64,000 bases of DNA from Isoetes taiwanensis (GCA_021234155.1 JAJEKV010000062.1:8759408-8823407), one strand, 5' to 3'; positions 47,101-57,681 are shown, counted from the stretch's first letter. The notes: a model not told the origin generated them from the letters alone. Numbers and translations: made by a program.

Positions 47101-49969
47101 TTGCGGATCTTAGAAAATTTGCCATATGACCACGGTGGTACTATTGACGACCTTTGATGAAAAACCAATTTGAGATTAGAGTTGGTGAAAGTTGTTGTCT
47201 CCCTAAAGCTATTACATGGATTTATGGGGGATCCAGTTCAACGGGCAAAACTAGTAATACATAAGTTGCAATTATTGGCGGATCTTAAATCTTGCCATAT
47301 TATTGAAGAAAGGGCATGGGTTCAAATCCCAGATCTCAACATAGTCAATTGTATTTTTAAAAACCGCGGATCTTTGAATTTGGCCATATTCATTGGTGGA
47401 AATTGAACCCACGACCAAGATATCACCAAGCTATTTCTTTTATTTGTGTTACCACAATTATGGTGTGGAAAAGGGGCGATAAGCTATTCAAATTGGTTTA
47501 AACTTTTACATAATGCAATTATGTTCTCAGATAGCAATTATAGTTGGTTTCTAAAGGTAGATTCGAGTTTTGTTGAAAGGGCATGGGTTCAAATCCCATT
47601 CTCAACATAGCCATGCATATGATTGCGGATCTTAGAATGTTGTTTGCTTTCAAAGTAATTCGGTTAAAAATTGAACCCTTAACCCGCGAAGTTTTCAATT
47701 GCAGAAGTCAATTCGGCGCTAATTGAGTTTGGCTTTGCTATGCTGATCATGTTGAGATTAGTGTTGATCTACCATCAAGTCTGTTAAAGGGTCGATAAAA
47801 CCTTCTCAAAAACATAGTAGTTGTATTTCCGCAAAGCCCAAAGATGGATCTTAGAATGTTGTCTGCCATAGACACACGAATTACTATTGGACCCCGAACT
47901 TTACATAGTGCAATTATGTTTTGGCCAATATCTTTGTATTCAAAACAAAATGGATCAACCAAATTAAGACGATAAGGGCAATGGGTGGAAACTATTCTCA
48001 ACATTGGTTTATTCCTCATACACAAATGGATCTTATGGAAACTTTGCCACGGATTTGGATAATTGTTTCCATGCGGTATGTTCTTTGATTGTTCAGAAAT
48101 CTTGAAGTTTTAAAGATGGGCCTTTAAATTAAGTTCGAAAGGGCATGGGTTCAAATCCCATTCTCAACATAGTAGTTTCATTTTTATGCATAGATTACGG
48201 ATCTTTGAATCTATCATTTGTTGATATATTGCTTATCAGTGGGACTATTTGAACCTTATGGAGATCTTTATTTGAAGTCTTGCTAATAATGTTATTAGTA
48301 TTGATCTTACCATCAAGTATATATAAATCTGTTATCAAGAGTTATTCTAGAATTGAAGATATCAAAAACTATTGGTTTACATCTTTACATCATGAAATTG
48401 AGATGGCCATAATTCCACAAATGGAAAATACACAAGTTTTATCCTTTTACATTATTAAATTTTATTTATGAGATGGATGGAGTTGATAGATTTGGGGTAC
48501 ATCCCATAATGACGTTATGAATGGAATGTCTAAAAGGGCATGGGTTTTTGATAGACCCATTCAAAATCTTGAGTAGTTGATCTACCATCAAATTTTTATG
48601 AAAAGATTGCTCTAGATGGATCTTATGATGTTGTTGCCATACCTGGTCCTCTCAAATTGAAGGATTTGCTTTTTTGCAAATTTTTGTATTAATATTTATC
48701 CACTATTGCAATGTATTAGTGCTTTTGAGTTACCATCAGTGCAATTACGATTAAAGATTATGAAACTTTTTGAATTCGGGAACATAAAAGGGTTTGCAAG
48801 CCATGTACTAGGCAAAACAAGATCTTGCATAGACACTATGGAATACAAAATTGGTACTAAATCCCACCTTTTCATGAAGGTCAAATTATAGTTGAGTTCA
48901 GCCCATAGATTTTTATTTGATATGCATTCTTATGCCCAGCTTTGAAAGGGCAAAGTTCAAACCCTCAAATGGAAGTATGCAGAACTTTTGACTATTCTTA
49001 ACTTTTTTTTAATGCATGATTGGAATCTTAGGATATTTGCTAATTTTTCAATTGTTGGATCTACGATTTATGTTTTTCAACCCAACATCATAGTTGCTAG
49101 ACTAAAGTCTAGAATGGCTATTCCAGCAAACAAGAATTTGATTCTACCTACTATAAACCGTATACTAATGTCTTCGCATAAAACCTTATTAGTGATGTCA
49201 ATACATGCTACATGGAGTCTACTAAAAATCTTCCATCTATTCCAAAATTTCTATTGGTTTTAAATGAGGAAAAAGGTGCAGCAATGTTTCAATAGAATAG
49301 AAATTGGTTTAAATTCCATTTTTTTTAATTGTATAGGAAAGGGCATGGGTTCAAATCCCATTCAAACATAGTAGTTCTATTTTTATGCATAGATTGATTA
49401 AAATTTAGAATGTTGTTGCCAAATTCAAAACGAATCCAAATTGAATAGGAAAAGGGACATGAACCTTCAAGTTTTGATAATCCCTTGGATTATTTCTTTT
49501 ATGTTGATCTACCATCAAATCATTTTGGTCTAAAAGGCTTATAAAGCTATTCCAAAGGAATTATTTCAAAAAAAATCTTGCAAGACCAATCCAAAGGGCT
49601 ATTGGTTTAACTTTTACATAGTGCAATTATGTTGAAAATAAAGGTTGGTCTAGGCAGGTTAAAGGGGAAAGGGCATGGGTTCAAATCCATTCTCAACATG
49701 GTAGTTGTAGGAAAATGCATAGTTGGAGGGCGGATCATGGGAATGGGTTTGCCATAGAAAAATGGGGAATTTCATTTTTGACCTTTTGATCCAAAGTCAA
49801 GCGGCGCTAATCAGCAAATGGCTATTATGCATTAGTGTTGATCTACCATCAAGTCCTATTGTCGATAAAAGCTTATCGTCGAAGCTATTCAAAAAAATTA
49901 TGGAGTAAAGCGAAGATCTTGCATAGACACCGGAATACTATTGGTTTAACTTTTACATAGTGCAATTAT

Positions 49970-50051
49970 GTTGAGATGGCGAGTTGGTCTAAGGCGCAAG
50001 ATTAAGGTTTTAAGGTTAGAAAGGGCATGGGTTCAAATCCCATTCTCAACA
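49970..50051 (+). tRNA. tRNA-Leu(AAG), unit 1
   Basis: Acceptor, B box and loop TTAAGGT present; anticodon stem 3' side reads TTAAGG, so it does not pair. Confidence 0.65.
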
Positions 50052-50105
50052 TAGTAGTTGTATTTTTATGCATAGATTGCGGATCTTAGAATGTTGTTGC
50101 CATAT

Positions 50106-50180
50106 TGACCACGGTGGGAATTGAACCCCGACCTTTTGATCAGAAGTCAAGCGGCTAATCCTTGCACTATATCTTATGAC
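50106..50180 (-). tRNA. tRNA-Arg, unit 1
   Basis: T-arm intact; anticodon reads TCT (CAG on plus); 5' end scrambled (CACTATATCTTATGAC). Confidence 0.5.
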
Positions 50181-50320
50181 CCCTATTAGTGTTGATCTAC
50201 CATCAAGTCTGTTGTCGATAAAAGCTTATCATGAAGCTATTCAAAAGAATTATGGAGTAGCACGAAGATCTTGCATAGACACAGGGTACTATTGGTTTAA
50301 CTTTTACATAATGCAATTAT

Positions 50321-50397
50321 GTTGAGATGGCGATTGGTCTAAAGCGCGGATTAAGGTTACGGTAGAAAGGGCATGGGTTCAAATCCCATTCTCAACA
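50321..50397 (+). tRNA. tRNA-Leu(AAG), unit 2
   Basis: D-arm GGCGATTGG has lost bases; anticodon stem GCGGA/TACGG. Confidence 0.7.
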
Positions 50398-50453
50398 TAG
50401 TAGTTGTATTTTTATGCATAGATTGCACGGATCTTAGAATGTTGTTGCCATAT

Positions 50454-50524
50454 TGACCCACGGTGGGAATTGAACCCCGACCTTTTGATCAGAAGTCAAG
50501 CAGCTAATCCAGCTGCTATGCGAC
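50454..50524 (-). tRNA. tRNA-Arg, unit 2
   Basis: Anticodon reads TCT; D-arm shortened (CCAGCTGCTATGCGAC on plus). Confidence 0.6.
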
Positions 50525-50662
50525 CCTATTAGTGTTGATCTACCATCAAGTCATTTGTCGATAAAAGCTTATCGTGAAGCTATTCAAAAGAATTATGGAG
50601 TAGCGAAGATCTTGCATAGACAAAAGGGTACTATTGGTTTAACTTTTACATAGTGCAATTAT

Positions 50663-50739
50663 GTTGAGATGGCGAGTTGGTCTAAAGGCGGATTAAGGTT
50701 ACGGTCGAAAGGGCATGGGTTCAAATCCCATTCTCAACA
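50663..50739 (+). tRNA. tRNA-Leu(AAG), unit 3
   Basis: Short by four bases: GGCGAG, AAAGGCGGATT and GTCGAAAG are each below full length. Confidence 0.75.
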
Positions 50740-50796
50740 TAGTAGTTGTATTTTTATGCATAGATTGCCGCGGATCTTAGAATGTTGTTGCCATAT

Positions 50797-50868
50797 TGAC
50801 CCGGTGGGAATTGAACCCACGACCTTTTGATCGAAGTCAAGCTAATCCCGCTTGCTAGCTATGCAGCC
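50797..50868 (-). tRNA. tRNA-Arg, unit 3
   Basis: Anticodon loop one base short; D-arm disturbed (CCGCTTGCTAGCTATGC on plus). Confidence 0.6.
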
Positions 50869-51004
50869 CTATTAGTGTTGATCTACCATCAAGTCTTTGT
50901 CGATAAAACCTTATCATGAAGCTATTCAAAAATTATGGAGTAGCACGAAGATCTTGCATAGACACCGGGGTACTATTGGTTTAACTTTTACATAGTGCAA
51001 TTAT

Positions 51005-51084
51005 GTTGAGATGGCGAGTTGGTCTAAAAGCCCGGATTAAGGTTACAGTCAGAAAGGGCATGGGTTCAAATCCCATTCTCAACA
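51005..51084 (+). tRNA. tRNA-Leu(AAG), unit 4
   Basis: Anticodon stem CCCGGA/TACAG; variable arm TCAGAAAG. Confidence 0.75.
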
Positions 51085-51142
51085 TAGTAGTTGTATTTTT
51101 ATGCATGCATAGATTGCGGATCTTAGAATGTTGTTGCCATAT

Positions 51143-51212
51143 TGACCACGGTGGGAATTGAACCCCGACCTTTTGATCGAAGTCAAATGCTAATCCCTTT
51201 GCGCTATGCGAC
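51143..51212 (-). tRNA. tRNA-Arg, unit 4
   Basis: Anticodon loop one base short; A box well kept (TTGCGCTATG on plus). Confidence 0.65.
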
Positions 51213-51354
51213 CCTATTAGTGTTGATCTACCATCAAGTCCTATTGTCGATAAAAGCTTATCGTGAAGCTATTCAAAAGAATTATGGAGTAGCACTGAAG
51301 ATCTTGCATAGACACAAGGGTACTATTGGTTTAACTTTTACATAGTGCAATTAT

Positions 51355-51431
51355 GTTGAGATGGCGAGTTGGTCTAAAGGCCCGGATTAAGGTTGGTCGA
51401 AAGGGCATGGGTTCAAATCCCATTCTCAACA
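51355..51431 (+). tRNA. tRNA-Leu(AAG), unit 5
   Basis: Three bases are missing from the 3' side of the anticodon stem (AAGGTTGGTCG). Confidence 0.65.
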
Positions 51432-51487
51432 TAGTAGTTGTATTTTTATGCATAGATTGCGCGGATCTTAGGATGTTGTTGCCATAT

Positions 51488-51558
51488 TGACCCACGGTGG
51501 GAATTGAACCCGCGACCTTTTGATCGAAGTCAAAGCGCTAATCCTTTGCGCTATGCAC
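51488..51558 (-). tRNA. tRNA-Arg, unit 5
   Basis: Anticodon loop one base short; acceptor 5' side truncated (TATGCACCC on plus). Confidence 0.6.
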
Positions 51559-51697
51559 CCTATTAGTGTTGATCTACCATCAAGTCTGTTGTCGATAAAA
51601 CCTTATCATGAAGCTATTCAAAAATTATGGAGTAGCACGAAGATCTTGCATAGAGACAAAGGGTACTATTGGTTTAACTTTTACATAGTGCAATTAT

Positions 51698-51775
51698 GTT
51701 GAGATGGCGAGTTGGTCTAAAGAGCGGATTAAGGTTACGGTCAGAAAGGGCATGGGTTCAAATCCATTCTCAACA
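51698..51775 (+). tRNA. tRNA-Leu(AAG), unit 6
   Basis: One C is missing from the T-stem (AAATCCATTC). Confidence 0.7.
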
Positions 51776-51832
51776 TAGTAGTTGTATTTTTATGCATAGA
51801 TTGCCGCGGATCTTAGAATGTTGTTGCCCATA

Positions 51833-51906
51833 TGACCCACGGTGGGAATTGAACCCACGACCTTTTGATCGAAGTCAAGCTAATCTAATCCAAGCGCTAT
51901 GCAGCC
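51833..51906 (-). tRNA. tRNA-Arg, unit 6
   Basis: D-loop carries a duplicated CTAAT; the spacer just before the gene reads CCCATATGACC instead of CCATATTGACC. Confidence 0.6.
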
Positions 51907-52047
51907 CTATTAGTGTTGATCTACCATCAAGTCTGTTTCGATAAAACCTTATTCGGTGAAGCTATTCAAAAGAATTATGGGTAGCAGCGAAGATCTTGCA
52001 TAGACACAAGGGGTACTATTGGTTTAACTTTTACATAGTGCAATTAT

Positions 52048-52125
52048 GTTGAGATGGCGGGTTGGTCTAAAGGCCCATTAAGGTTACGGGTAGAAAGGGC
52101 ATGGGTTCAAATCCCATTCTCAACA
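52048..52125 (+). tRNA. tRNA-Leu(AAG), unit 7
   Basis: GGCGGGTTGG in the D-arm; anticodon stem 5' side shortened (GCCCATTAAGG). The terminator here is six T. Confidence 0.65.
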
Positions 52126-52181
52126 TAGTAGTTGTTTTTTTATGCATAGATTGCACGGATCTTAGAATGTTGTTGCCATAT

Positions 52182-52253
52182 TGACCACGGTGGGAATTGA
52201 ACCCCGACCTTTTGATCGAAGTCAAGCGGCTAATCCAGCTGCGCTATGCAGAC
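52182..52253 (-). tRNA. tRNA-Arg, unit 7
   Basis: Anticodon loop one base short; D-arm and acceptor complete (CAGCTGCGCTATGCAGAC on plus). Confidence 0.7.
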
Positions 52254-52395
52254 CCTATTAGTGTTGATCTACCATCAAGTCTGTTGTCGATAAAAGCTTA
52301 TCATCGAAGCTATTCCAAAGAATTATGGAGTAGCACTCAAGATCTTGCATAGACACAAGGGTACTATTGGTTTAACTTTTACATAGTGCAATTAT

Positions 52396-52474
52396 GTTGA
52401 GATGGCGAGGTTGGTCTAAAGGGCGGATTAAGGTTACGGTTGAAAGGGCATGGGTTCAAATCCCATTCTCAACA
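52396..52474 (+). tRNA. tRNA-Leu(AAG), unit 8
   Basis: GGCGAGGTTGG in the D-arm; variable arm TTGAAAG. Confidence 0.75.
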
Positions 52475-52528
52475 TAGTAGTTGTATTTTTATGCATAGAT
52501 TGCGGATCTTAGAATGTTGTTGCCATAT

Positions 52529-52599
52529 TGACCACGGTGGGAATTGAACCCACGACCTTTTGATCAGAAGTCAAGCGGCGCTAATCCAGCTGCTGGGAC
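52529..52599 (-). tRNA. tRNA-Arg, unit 8
   Basis: Anticodon reads TCT; acceptor/D-arm junction broken (CAGCTGCTGGGAC on plus). Confidence 0.55.
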
Positions 52600-52739
52600 C
52601 CTATTAGTGTTGATCTACCATCAAGTCTGTTGTCGATAAAAGCTTATCAGTGAAGCTATTCCAAAAGAATTATGGAGTAGCGAAGATCTTGCATAGACAA
52701 GGGGGTACTATTGGTTTAACTTTTACATAGTGCAATTAT

Positions 52740-52818
52740 GTTGAGATGGCGAGTTGGTCTAAGGTGCGGATTAAGGTTACGGTCAGAAAGGGCATGGGTT
52801 CAAATCCCATTCTCAACA
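52740..52818 (+). tRNA. tRNA-Leu(AAG), unit 9
   Basis: D-loop AAGGTGCGG; T-arm and acceptor complete. Confidence 0.75.
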
Positions 52819-52872
52819 TAGTAGTTGTATTTTTATGCATAGATTACGGATCTTAGAATGTTGTTGCCATAT

Positions 52873-52948
52873 TGACCACGATGGGAATTGAACCCACGAC
52901 CTTTTGATCCGAAGTCAAGCGGCGGCTAATCCACTGCGCTATGCAGAC
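52873..52948 (-). tRNA. tRNA-Arg(TCG), unit 9
   Basis: One of four copies with a full anticodon loop CTTCGGA; an extra GGC lies in the D-loop. Confidence 0.75.
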
Positions 52949-53086
52949 CCTATTAGTGTTGATCTACCATCAAGTCTATTGTCGATAAAAGCTTATCGTG
53001 AAGCTATTCAAAGAATTATGGAGTAGCGAAGATCTTGCATAGACACAAGGGGTACTATTGGTTTAACTTTTACATAGTGCAATTAT

Positions 53087-53163
53087 GTTGAGATGGCGAG
53101 TTGGTCTAAAGGCGGATTAAGGTTACGGTAGAAAGGGCATGGGTTCAAATCCCATTCTCAACA
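53087..53163 (+). tRNA. tRNA-Leu(AAG), unit 10
   Basis: Same short D-loop as unit 3; variable arm TAGAAAG. Confidence 0.75.
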
Positions 53164-53219
53164 TAGTAGTTGTATTTTTATGCATAGATTGCACGGATCT
53201 TAGAATGTTGTTGCCATAT

Positions 53220-53295
53220 TGACCCACGGTGGGAATTGAACCCCGACCTTTTGATCTGAAGTCAAAAGCGCTAATCCATTGTGTTATCTACCATC
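53220..53295 (-). tRNA. tRNA-Arg, unit 10
   Basis: Anticodon would read TCA (CTG on plus); the 5' end contains inserted spacer text (TCTACCATCC). Confidence 0.45.
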
Positions 53296-53452
53296 CCTAT
53301 AAGTGTTGATCTACCATCAAGTCAATTATGTTGTTGTCGATAAAAGCTTATTCAGAAGCTATTCCAAAGTAATTATGGAGTTTTAATCTTAGAAGATCTT
53401 GCATAGACACAGTCAGGTACTATTGGTTTAACTTTTACATAGTGCAATTTAT

Positions 53453-53563
53453 GTTGAGATGGCGAGTTGGTCTAGTACTATTGGTTACTTTGACATGATT
53501 AAAGGTTATGAAAGCAAGTTTTGGTGGTAAGAAAGGGCATGGGTTCAAATCCCATTCTCAACA
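53453..53563 (+). pseudogene. tRNA-Leu, unit 11, disrupted
   Basis: About 30 extra bases, including spacer text TAGTACTATTGGTTACTT, replace the D-loop and anticodon arm; no AAG loop remains in place. Confidence 0.6.
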
Positions 53564-53619
53564 TAGTAGTTGTATTTTTATGCATAGATTACACGGATCT
53601 TAGAATGTTGTTGCCATAT

Positions 53620-53692
53620 TGACCACGGTGGGAATTGAACCCCGACCTTTTGATCGAAGTCAAAAGCGCTAATCCAACTGCGCTATGCAGCC
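53620..53692 (-). tRNA. tRNA-Arg, unit 11
   Basis: Anticodon loop one base short; the rest is close to consensus (CCAACTGCGCTATGCAG on plus). Confidence 0.7.
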
Positions 53693-53832
53693 CTATTAGT
53701 GTTGATCTACCATCAAGTTTTGTTGTCGATAAAACCTTATCGTGAAGCTATTCCAAAATTATGGAGTAGCACTCAAGATCTTGCATAGACACAAGGGTAC
53801 TATTGGTTTTAACTTTTACATAGTGCAATTAT

Positions 53833-53911
53833 GTTGAGATGGCGAGTTGGTCTAAGGCCCGGATTAAGGTTACGGTCAGAAAGGGCATGGGTTCAAATCC
53901 CATTCTCAACA
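53833..53911 (+). tRNA. tRNA-Leu(AAG), unit 12
   Basis: AAGGCCCGGATT before the loop; variable arm TCAGAAAG. Confidence 0.75.
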
Positions 53912-53968
53912 TAGTAGTTGTATTTTTATGCATAGATTGCCGCGGATCTTAGAATGTTGTTGCCATAT

Positions 53969-54040
53969 TGACCACGGTGGGAATTGAACCCGCGACCTTT
54001 TGATCGAAGTCAAGCGGCTAATCCCTTTGCGCTATGCAAC
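53969..54040 (-). tRNA. tRNA-Arg, unit 12
   Basis: Anticodon loop one base short; first acceptor bases read CAACCC on plus. Confidence 0.65.
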
Positions 54041-54182
54041 CCTATTAGTGTTGATCTACCATCAAGTCTGTTGTCGATAAAACCTTATCATGAAGCTATT
54101 CAAAAGAATTATGGAGTAGCACTCGAAGATCTTGCATAGACAAAAGGGTACTATTGGTTTAACTTTTACATAGTGCAATTAT

Positions 54183-54259
54183 GTTGAGATGGCGAGTTGG
54201 TCTAAAGCAGATTAAGGTTCTGGTCAGAAAGGGCATGGGTTCAAATCCCATTCTCAACA
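54183..54259 (+). tRNA. tRNA-Leu(AAG), unit 13
   Basis: Anticodon stem 3' side has the full TTCTGG reading; D-loop short (AAAGCAGATT). Confidence 0.75.
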
Positions 54260-54313
54260 TAGTAGTTGTATTTTTATGCATAGATTGCGGATCTTAGAAT
54301 GTTGTTGCCATAT

Positions 54314-54384
54314 TGACCCACGGTGGGAATTGAACCCCGACCTTTTGATCAGAAGTCAAAGCGGCTAATCTGCGCTATGCGGCC
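54314..54384 (-). tRNA. tRNA-Arg, unit 13
   Basis: Anticodon reads TCT; D-stem shortened (AATCTGCGCTATGCGG on plus). Confidence 0.6.
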
Positions 54385-54523
54385 CTATTAGTGTTGATCT
54401 ACCATCAAGTCCTATTTGTCGATAAAACCTTATCATGAAGCTATTCAAAAATTATGGAGTAGCACGAAGATCTTGCATAGACACAAGGGTACTATTGGTT
54501 TAACTTTTACATAGTGCAATTAT

Positions 54524-54603
54524 GTTGAGATGGCGAGGTTGGTCTAAAGGCGCGGATTAAGGTTACGGTCGAAAGGGCATGGGTTCAAATCCCATTCTCA
54601 ACA
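54524..54603 (+). tRNA. tRNA-Leu(AAG), unit 14
   Basis: GGCGAGGTTGG D-arm, AAAGGCGCGGATT before the loop. Confidence 0.75.
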
Positions 54604-54659
54604 TAGTAGTTGTATTTTTATGCATAGATTGCGCGGATCTTAGAATGTTGTTGCCATAT

Positions 54660-54731
54660 TGACCACGGTGGGAATTGAACCCGCGACCTTTTGATCGAAG
54701 TCAAGCGGGCTAATCCCTGCGCTATGCAGCC
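54660..54731 (-). tRNA. tRNA-Arg, unit 14
   Basis: Anticodon loop one base short; CCCTGCGCTATGCAGCC on plus at the 5' side. Confidence 0.68.
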
Positions 54732-54874
54732 CTATTAGTGTTGATCTACCATCAAGTCCTGTTGTCGATAAAACCTTATCATGTGAAGCTATTCAAAAGA
54801 ATTATGGAGTAGCACTCGAAGATCTTGCATAGACACGGGGTACTATTGGTTTAACTTTTACATAATGCAATTAT

Positions 54875-54953
54875 GTTGAGATGGCGAGTTGGTCTAAGGC
54901 CCGGATTAAGGTTACGGTCAGAAAGGGCATGGGTTCAAATCCCATTCTCAACA
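54875..54953 (+). tRNA. tRNA-Leu(AAG), unit 15
   Basis: Same reading as unit 12; followed by an extra T in the spacer (GATTTGCGG). Confidence 0.75.
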
Positions 54954-55008
54954 TAGTAGTTGTATTTTTATGCATAGATTTGCGGATCTTAGAATGTTGT
55001 TGCCATAT

Positions 55009-55084
55009 TGACCCACGGTGGGAATTGAACCCACGACCTTTTGATCAGAAGTCAAAAGCGCTAATCCCTTTGCGCTATGCAGCC
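55009..55084 (-). tRNA. tRNA-Arg, unit 15
   Basis: Anticodon reads TCT; two extra A in the anticodon-stem/variable junction (GTCAAAAGCG on plus). Confidence 0.62.
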
Positions 55085-55223
55085 CTATTAGTGTTGATCT
55101 ACCATCAAGTCATTTGTCGATAAAAGCTTATCATCGAAGCTATTCAAAAAATTATGGAGTAGCACGAAGATCTTGCATAGACACAAGGGTACTATTGGAT
55201 TAACTTTTACATAATGCAATTAT

Positions 55224-55302
55224 GTTGAGATGGCGAGGTTGGTCTAAAGGCCGGATTAAGGTTACGGTCGAAAGGGCATGGGTTCAAATCCCATTCTCAA
55301 CA
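55224..55302 (+). tRNA. tRNA-Leu(AAG), unit 16
   Basis: GGCGAGGTTGG D-arm, AAAGGCCGGATT before the loop. Confidence 0.75.
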
Positions 55303-55357
55303 TAGTAGTTGTATTTTTATGCATAGATTTGCGGATCTTAGAATGTTGTTGCCATAT

Positions 55358-55433
55358 TGACCACGGTGGGGAATTGAACCCACGACCTTTTTTGATCAGA
55401 AGTCAAGGCGGCTAATCCCTTTGCGCTATGCAC
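55358..55433 (-). tRNA. tRNA-Arg, unit 16
   Basis: Two extra T in the variable region and one extra G in the T-arm; anticodon reads TCT. Confidence 0.55.
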
Positions 55434-55573
55434 CCTATTAGTGTTGATCTACCATCAAGTCCTGTTGTCGATAAAAGCTTATCATGAAGCTATTCAAAAA
55501 TTATGGAGTAGCACGAAGATCTTGCATAGACACACGGGGTACTATTGGTTTAACTTTTACATAATGCAATTAT

Positions 55574-55651
55574 GTTGAGATGGCGAGTTGGTCTAAAGGC
55601 GCGGATTAAGGTTGGTCAGAAAGGGCATGGGTTCAAATCCCATTCTCAACA
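55574..55651 (+). tRNA. tRNA-Leu(AAG), unit 17
   Basis: Anticodon stem 3' side lost (AAGGTTGGTCAG), as in unit 5. Confidence 0.65.
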
Positions 55652-55705
55652 TAGTAGTTGTATTTTTATGCATAGATTGCGGATCTTAGAATGTTGTTGC
55701 CATAT

Positions 55706-55779
55706 TGACCCACGGTGGGAATTGAACCCGCGACCTTTTGATCGAAGTCAAGCGGCAGCTAATCCCGCTGGCTATGCAC
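55706..55779 (-). tRNA. tRNA-Arg, unit 17
   Basis: Anticodon loop one base short; CCCGCTGGCTATGCACC on plus at the 5' side. Confidence 0.6.
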
Positions 55780-55921
55780 CCTATTAGTGTTGATCTACCA
55801 TCAAGTCTATTTGTCGATAAAAGCTTATCGGTGAAGCTATTCAAAAAAATTATGGGTAGCATTGAAGATCTTGCATAGACACCAGGGTACTATTGGTTTA
55901 ACTTTTACATAGTGCAATTAT

Positions 55922-56002
55922 GTTGAGATGGCGAGTTGGTCTAAAGGCCATAGATTAAGGTTACGGTCAGAAAGGGCATGGGTTCAAATCCCATTCTCAA
56001 CA
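55922..56002 (+). tRNA. tRNA-Leu(AAG), unit 18
   Basis: AAAGGCCATAGATT before the loop; full 81-base length. Confidence 0.75.
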
Positions 56003-56058
56003 TAGTAGTTGTATTTTTATGCATAGATTACACGGATCTTAGAATGTTGTTGCCATAT

Positions 56059-56135
56059 TGACCCGCGGTGGGAATTGAACCCCGACCTTTTGATCGAAGT
56101 CAAAAGCAAGCGCTAATCCTTTGCGCTATCGCGAC
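56059..56135 (-). tRNA. tRNA-Arg, unit 18
   Basis: Extra CAAG in the D-loop side; anticodon loop one base short; T-arm begins CGCGGTGGG on plus. Confidence 0.58.
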
Positions 56136-56274
56136 CCTATTAGTGTTGATCTACCATCAAGTCTTTGTCGATAAAACCTTATCAGCGAAGCTATTCAAAA
56201 ATTATGGAGTAGCATTGAAGATCTTGCATAGACACCAGGGTACTTTTGGTTTAACTTTTACATAGTGCAATTAT

Positions 56275-56353
56275 GTTGAGATGGCCGAGTTGGTCTAAGG
56301 CGCGGATTAAGGTTACGGTCGAAAGGGCATGGGTTCAAATCCCATTCTCAACA
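56275..56353 (+). tRNA. tRNA-Leu(AAG), unit 19
   Basis: Full D-arm GGCCGAG; AAGGCGCGGATT before the loop. Confidence 0.8.
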
Positions 56354-56409
56354 TAGTAGTTGTATTTTTATGCATAGATTGCACGGATCTTAGGATGTTG
56401 TTGCCATAT

Positions 56410-56486
56410 TGACCCACGGTGGGAATTGAACCCCGACCTTTTGATCGAAGTCAAACTGGCGCTAATCCAGCTGCTTATTATGCGAC
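56410..56486 (-). tRNA. tRNA-Arg, unit 19
   Basis: Insertion in the D-arm (GCTGCTTATTATGCGAC on plus); anticodon loop one base short. Confidence 0.55.
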
Positions 56487-56628
56487 CCTATTAGTGTTGA
56501 TCTACCATCAAGTCACATTTGTCGATAAAACCTTATCATGAAGCTATTCAAAAAATTATGGGTAGCACTCAAGATCTTGCATAGACACGGGGGTACTATT
56601 GGTTTAACTTTTACATAAGTGCAATTAT

Positions 56629-56706
56629 GTTGAGATGGCGAGTTGGTCTAAAGCCGGATTAAGGTTACGGTCCGAAAGGGCATGGGTTCAAATCCCATTC
56701 TCAACA
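56629..56706 (+). tRNA. tRNA-Leu(AAG), unit 20
   Basis: Full variable arm TCCGAAAG; D-loop short (AAAGCCGG). Confidence 0.75.
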
Positions 56707-56760
56707 TAGTAGTTGTATTTTTATGCATAGATTGCGGATCTTAGAATGTTGTTGCCATAT

Positions 56761-56834
56761 TGACCCACGGTGGGAATTGAACCCGCGACCTTTTTGATCG
56801 AAGTCAAAAGCGCGCTAATATTTGGCTATGCAAC
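56761..56834 (-). tRNA. tRNA-Arg, unit 20
   Basis: A-box side degenerate (TAATATTTGGCTATGC on plus); one extra T in the variable region. Confidence 0.55.
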
Positions 56835-56973
56835 CCTATTAGTGTTGATCTACCATCAAGTCATTTGTCGATAAAACCTTATCATGAAGCTATTCCAAAA
56901 ATTATGGAGTAGCGAAGATCTTGCATAGACACAAAGGGGTACTATTGGTTTAACTTTTACATAGTGCAATTAT

Positions 56974-57059
56974 GTTGAGATGGCGAGTTGGTCTAAGGGC
57001 CCGGATTAAGGTTAAGGTTTTGGTCAGAAAGGGCATGGGTTCAAATCCCATTCTCAACA
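56974..57059 (+). tRNA. tRNA-Leu(AAG), unit 21
   Basis: Six-base duplication AAGGTT in the anticodon arm makes this copy 86 bases. Confidence 0.6.
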
Positions 57060-57116
57060 TAGTAGTTGTATTTTTATGCATAGATTGCCGCGGATCTTAG
57101 AATGTTGTTGCCATAT

Positions 57117-57187
57117 TGACCCACGGTGGGAATTGAACCCCGACCTTTTGATCGAAGTCAAATCGCTAATCCCGCTGCTATGCAGAC
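57117..57187 (-). tRNA. tRNA-Arg, unit 21
   Basis: Anticodon loop one base short; CCCGCTGCTATGCAGAC on plus. Confidence 0.65.
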
Positions 57188-57330
57188 CCTATTAGTGTTG
57201 ATCTACCATCAAGTCATTTTGTCGATAAAAGCTTATCATCGTGAAGCTATTCAAAAAATTATGGAGTAGCACTCAAGATCTTGCATAGACACGGGGTACT
57301 ATTGGTTTAACTTTTACATAGTGCAATTAT

Positions 57331-57410
57331 GTTGAGATGGCGAGTTGGTCTAAAGTGCGGATTAAAGGTTACGGTTAGAAAGGGCATGGGTTCAAATCCC
57401 ATTCTCAACA
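57331..57410 (+). tRNA. tRNA-Leu(AAG), unit 22
   Basis: One extra A in the loop region (GGATTAAAGG); variable arm TTAGAAAG. Confidence 0.68.
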
Positions 57411-57467
57411 TAGTAGTTGTATTTTTATGCATAGATTGCCGCGGATCTTAGAATGTTGTTGCCATAT

Positions 57468-57540
57468 TGACCACGGTGGGAATTGAACCCACGACCTTTT
57501 GATCGAAGTCAAGCGGCTAATCCCTTTGCGCTATGCAGAC
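57468..57540 (-). tRNA. tRNA-Arg, unit 22
   Basis: Anticodon loop one base short; otherwise regular, full 5' end GCAGAC on plus. Confidence 0.7.
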
Positions 57541-57681
57541 CCTATTAGTGTTGATCTACCATCAAAGTCATTTGTCGATAAAAGCTTATCGGTGAAGCTA
57601 TTCAAAAAAAATTATGGAGTAGCGAAGATCTTGCATAGACACAAGGGTACTATTGGTTTAACTTTTACATAGTGCAATTAT

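Larger units (their letters stand above)
41887..49960. repeat. Degenerate part of the tRNA array
   Basis: Phrases of the 349-bp unit (GATCTACCATCAAGTC, CATGGGTTCAAATC, TTGTTGCCATATTGACC) recur, often 300-400 bp apart, but between them order and sequence are scrambled, with filler unlike the clean units. Isolated 3' halves of tRNA-Leu are visible, for example near 47,580 and 48,140. Either an old decayed flank or a poorly resolved consensus; the latter is suspected because fragments appear out of order and parts read almost perfectly. Confidence 0.75.
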
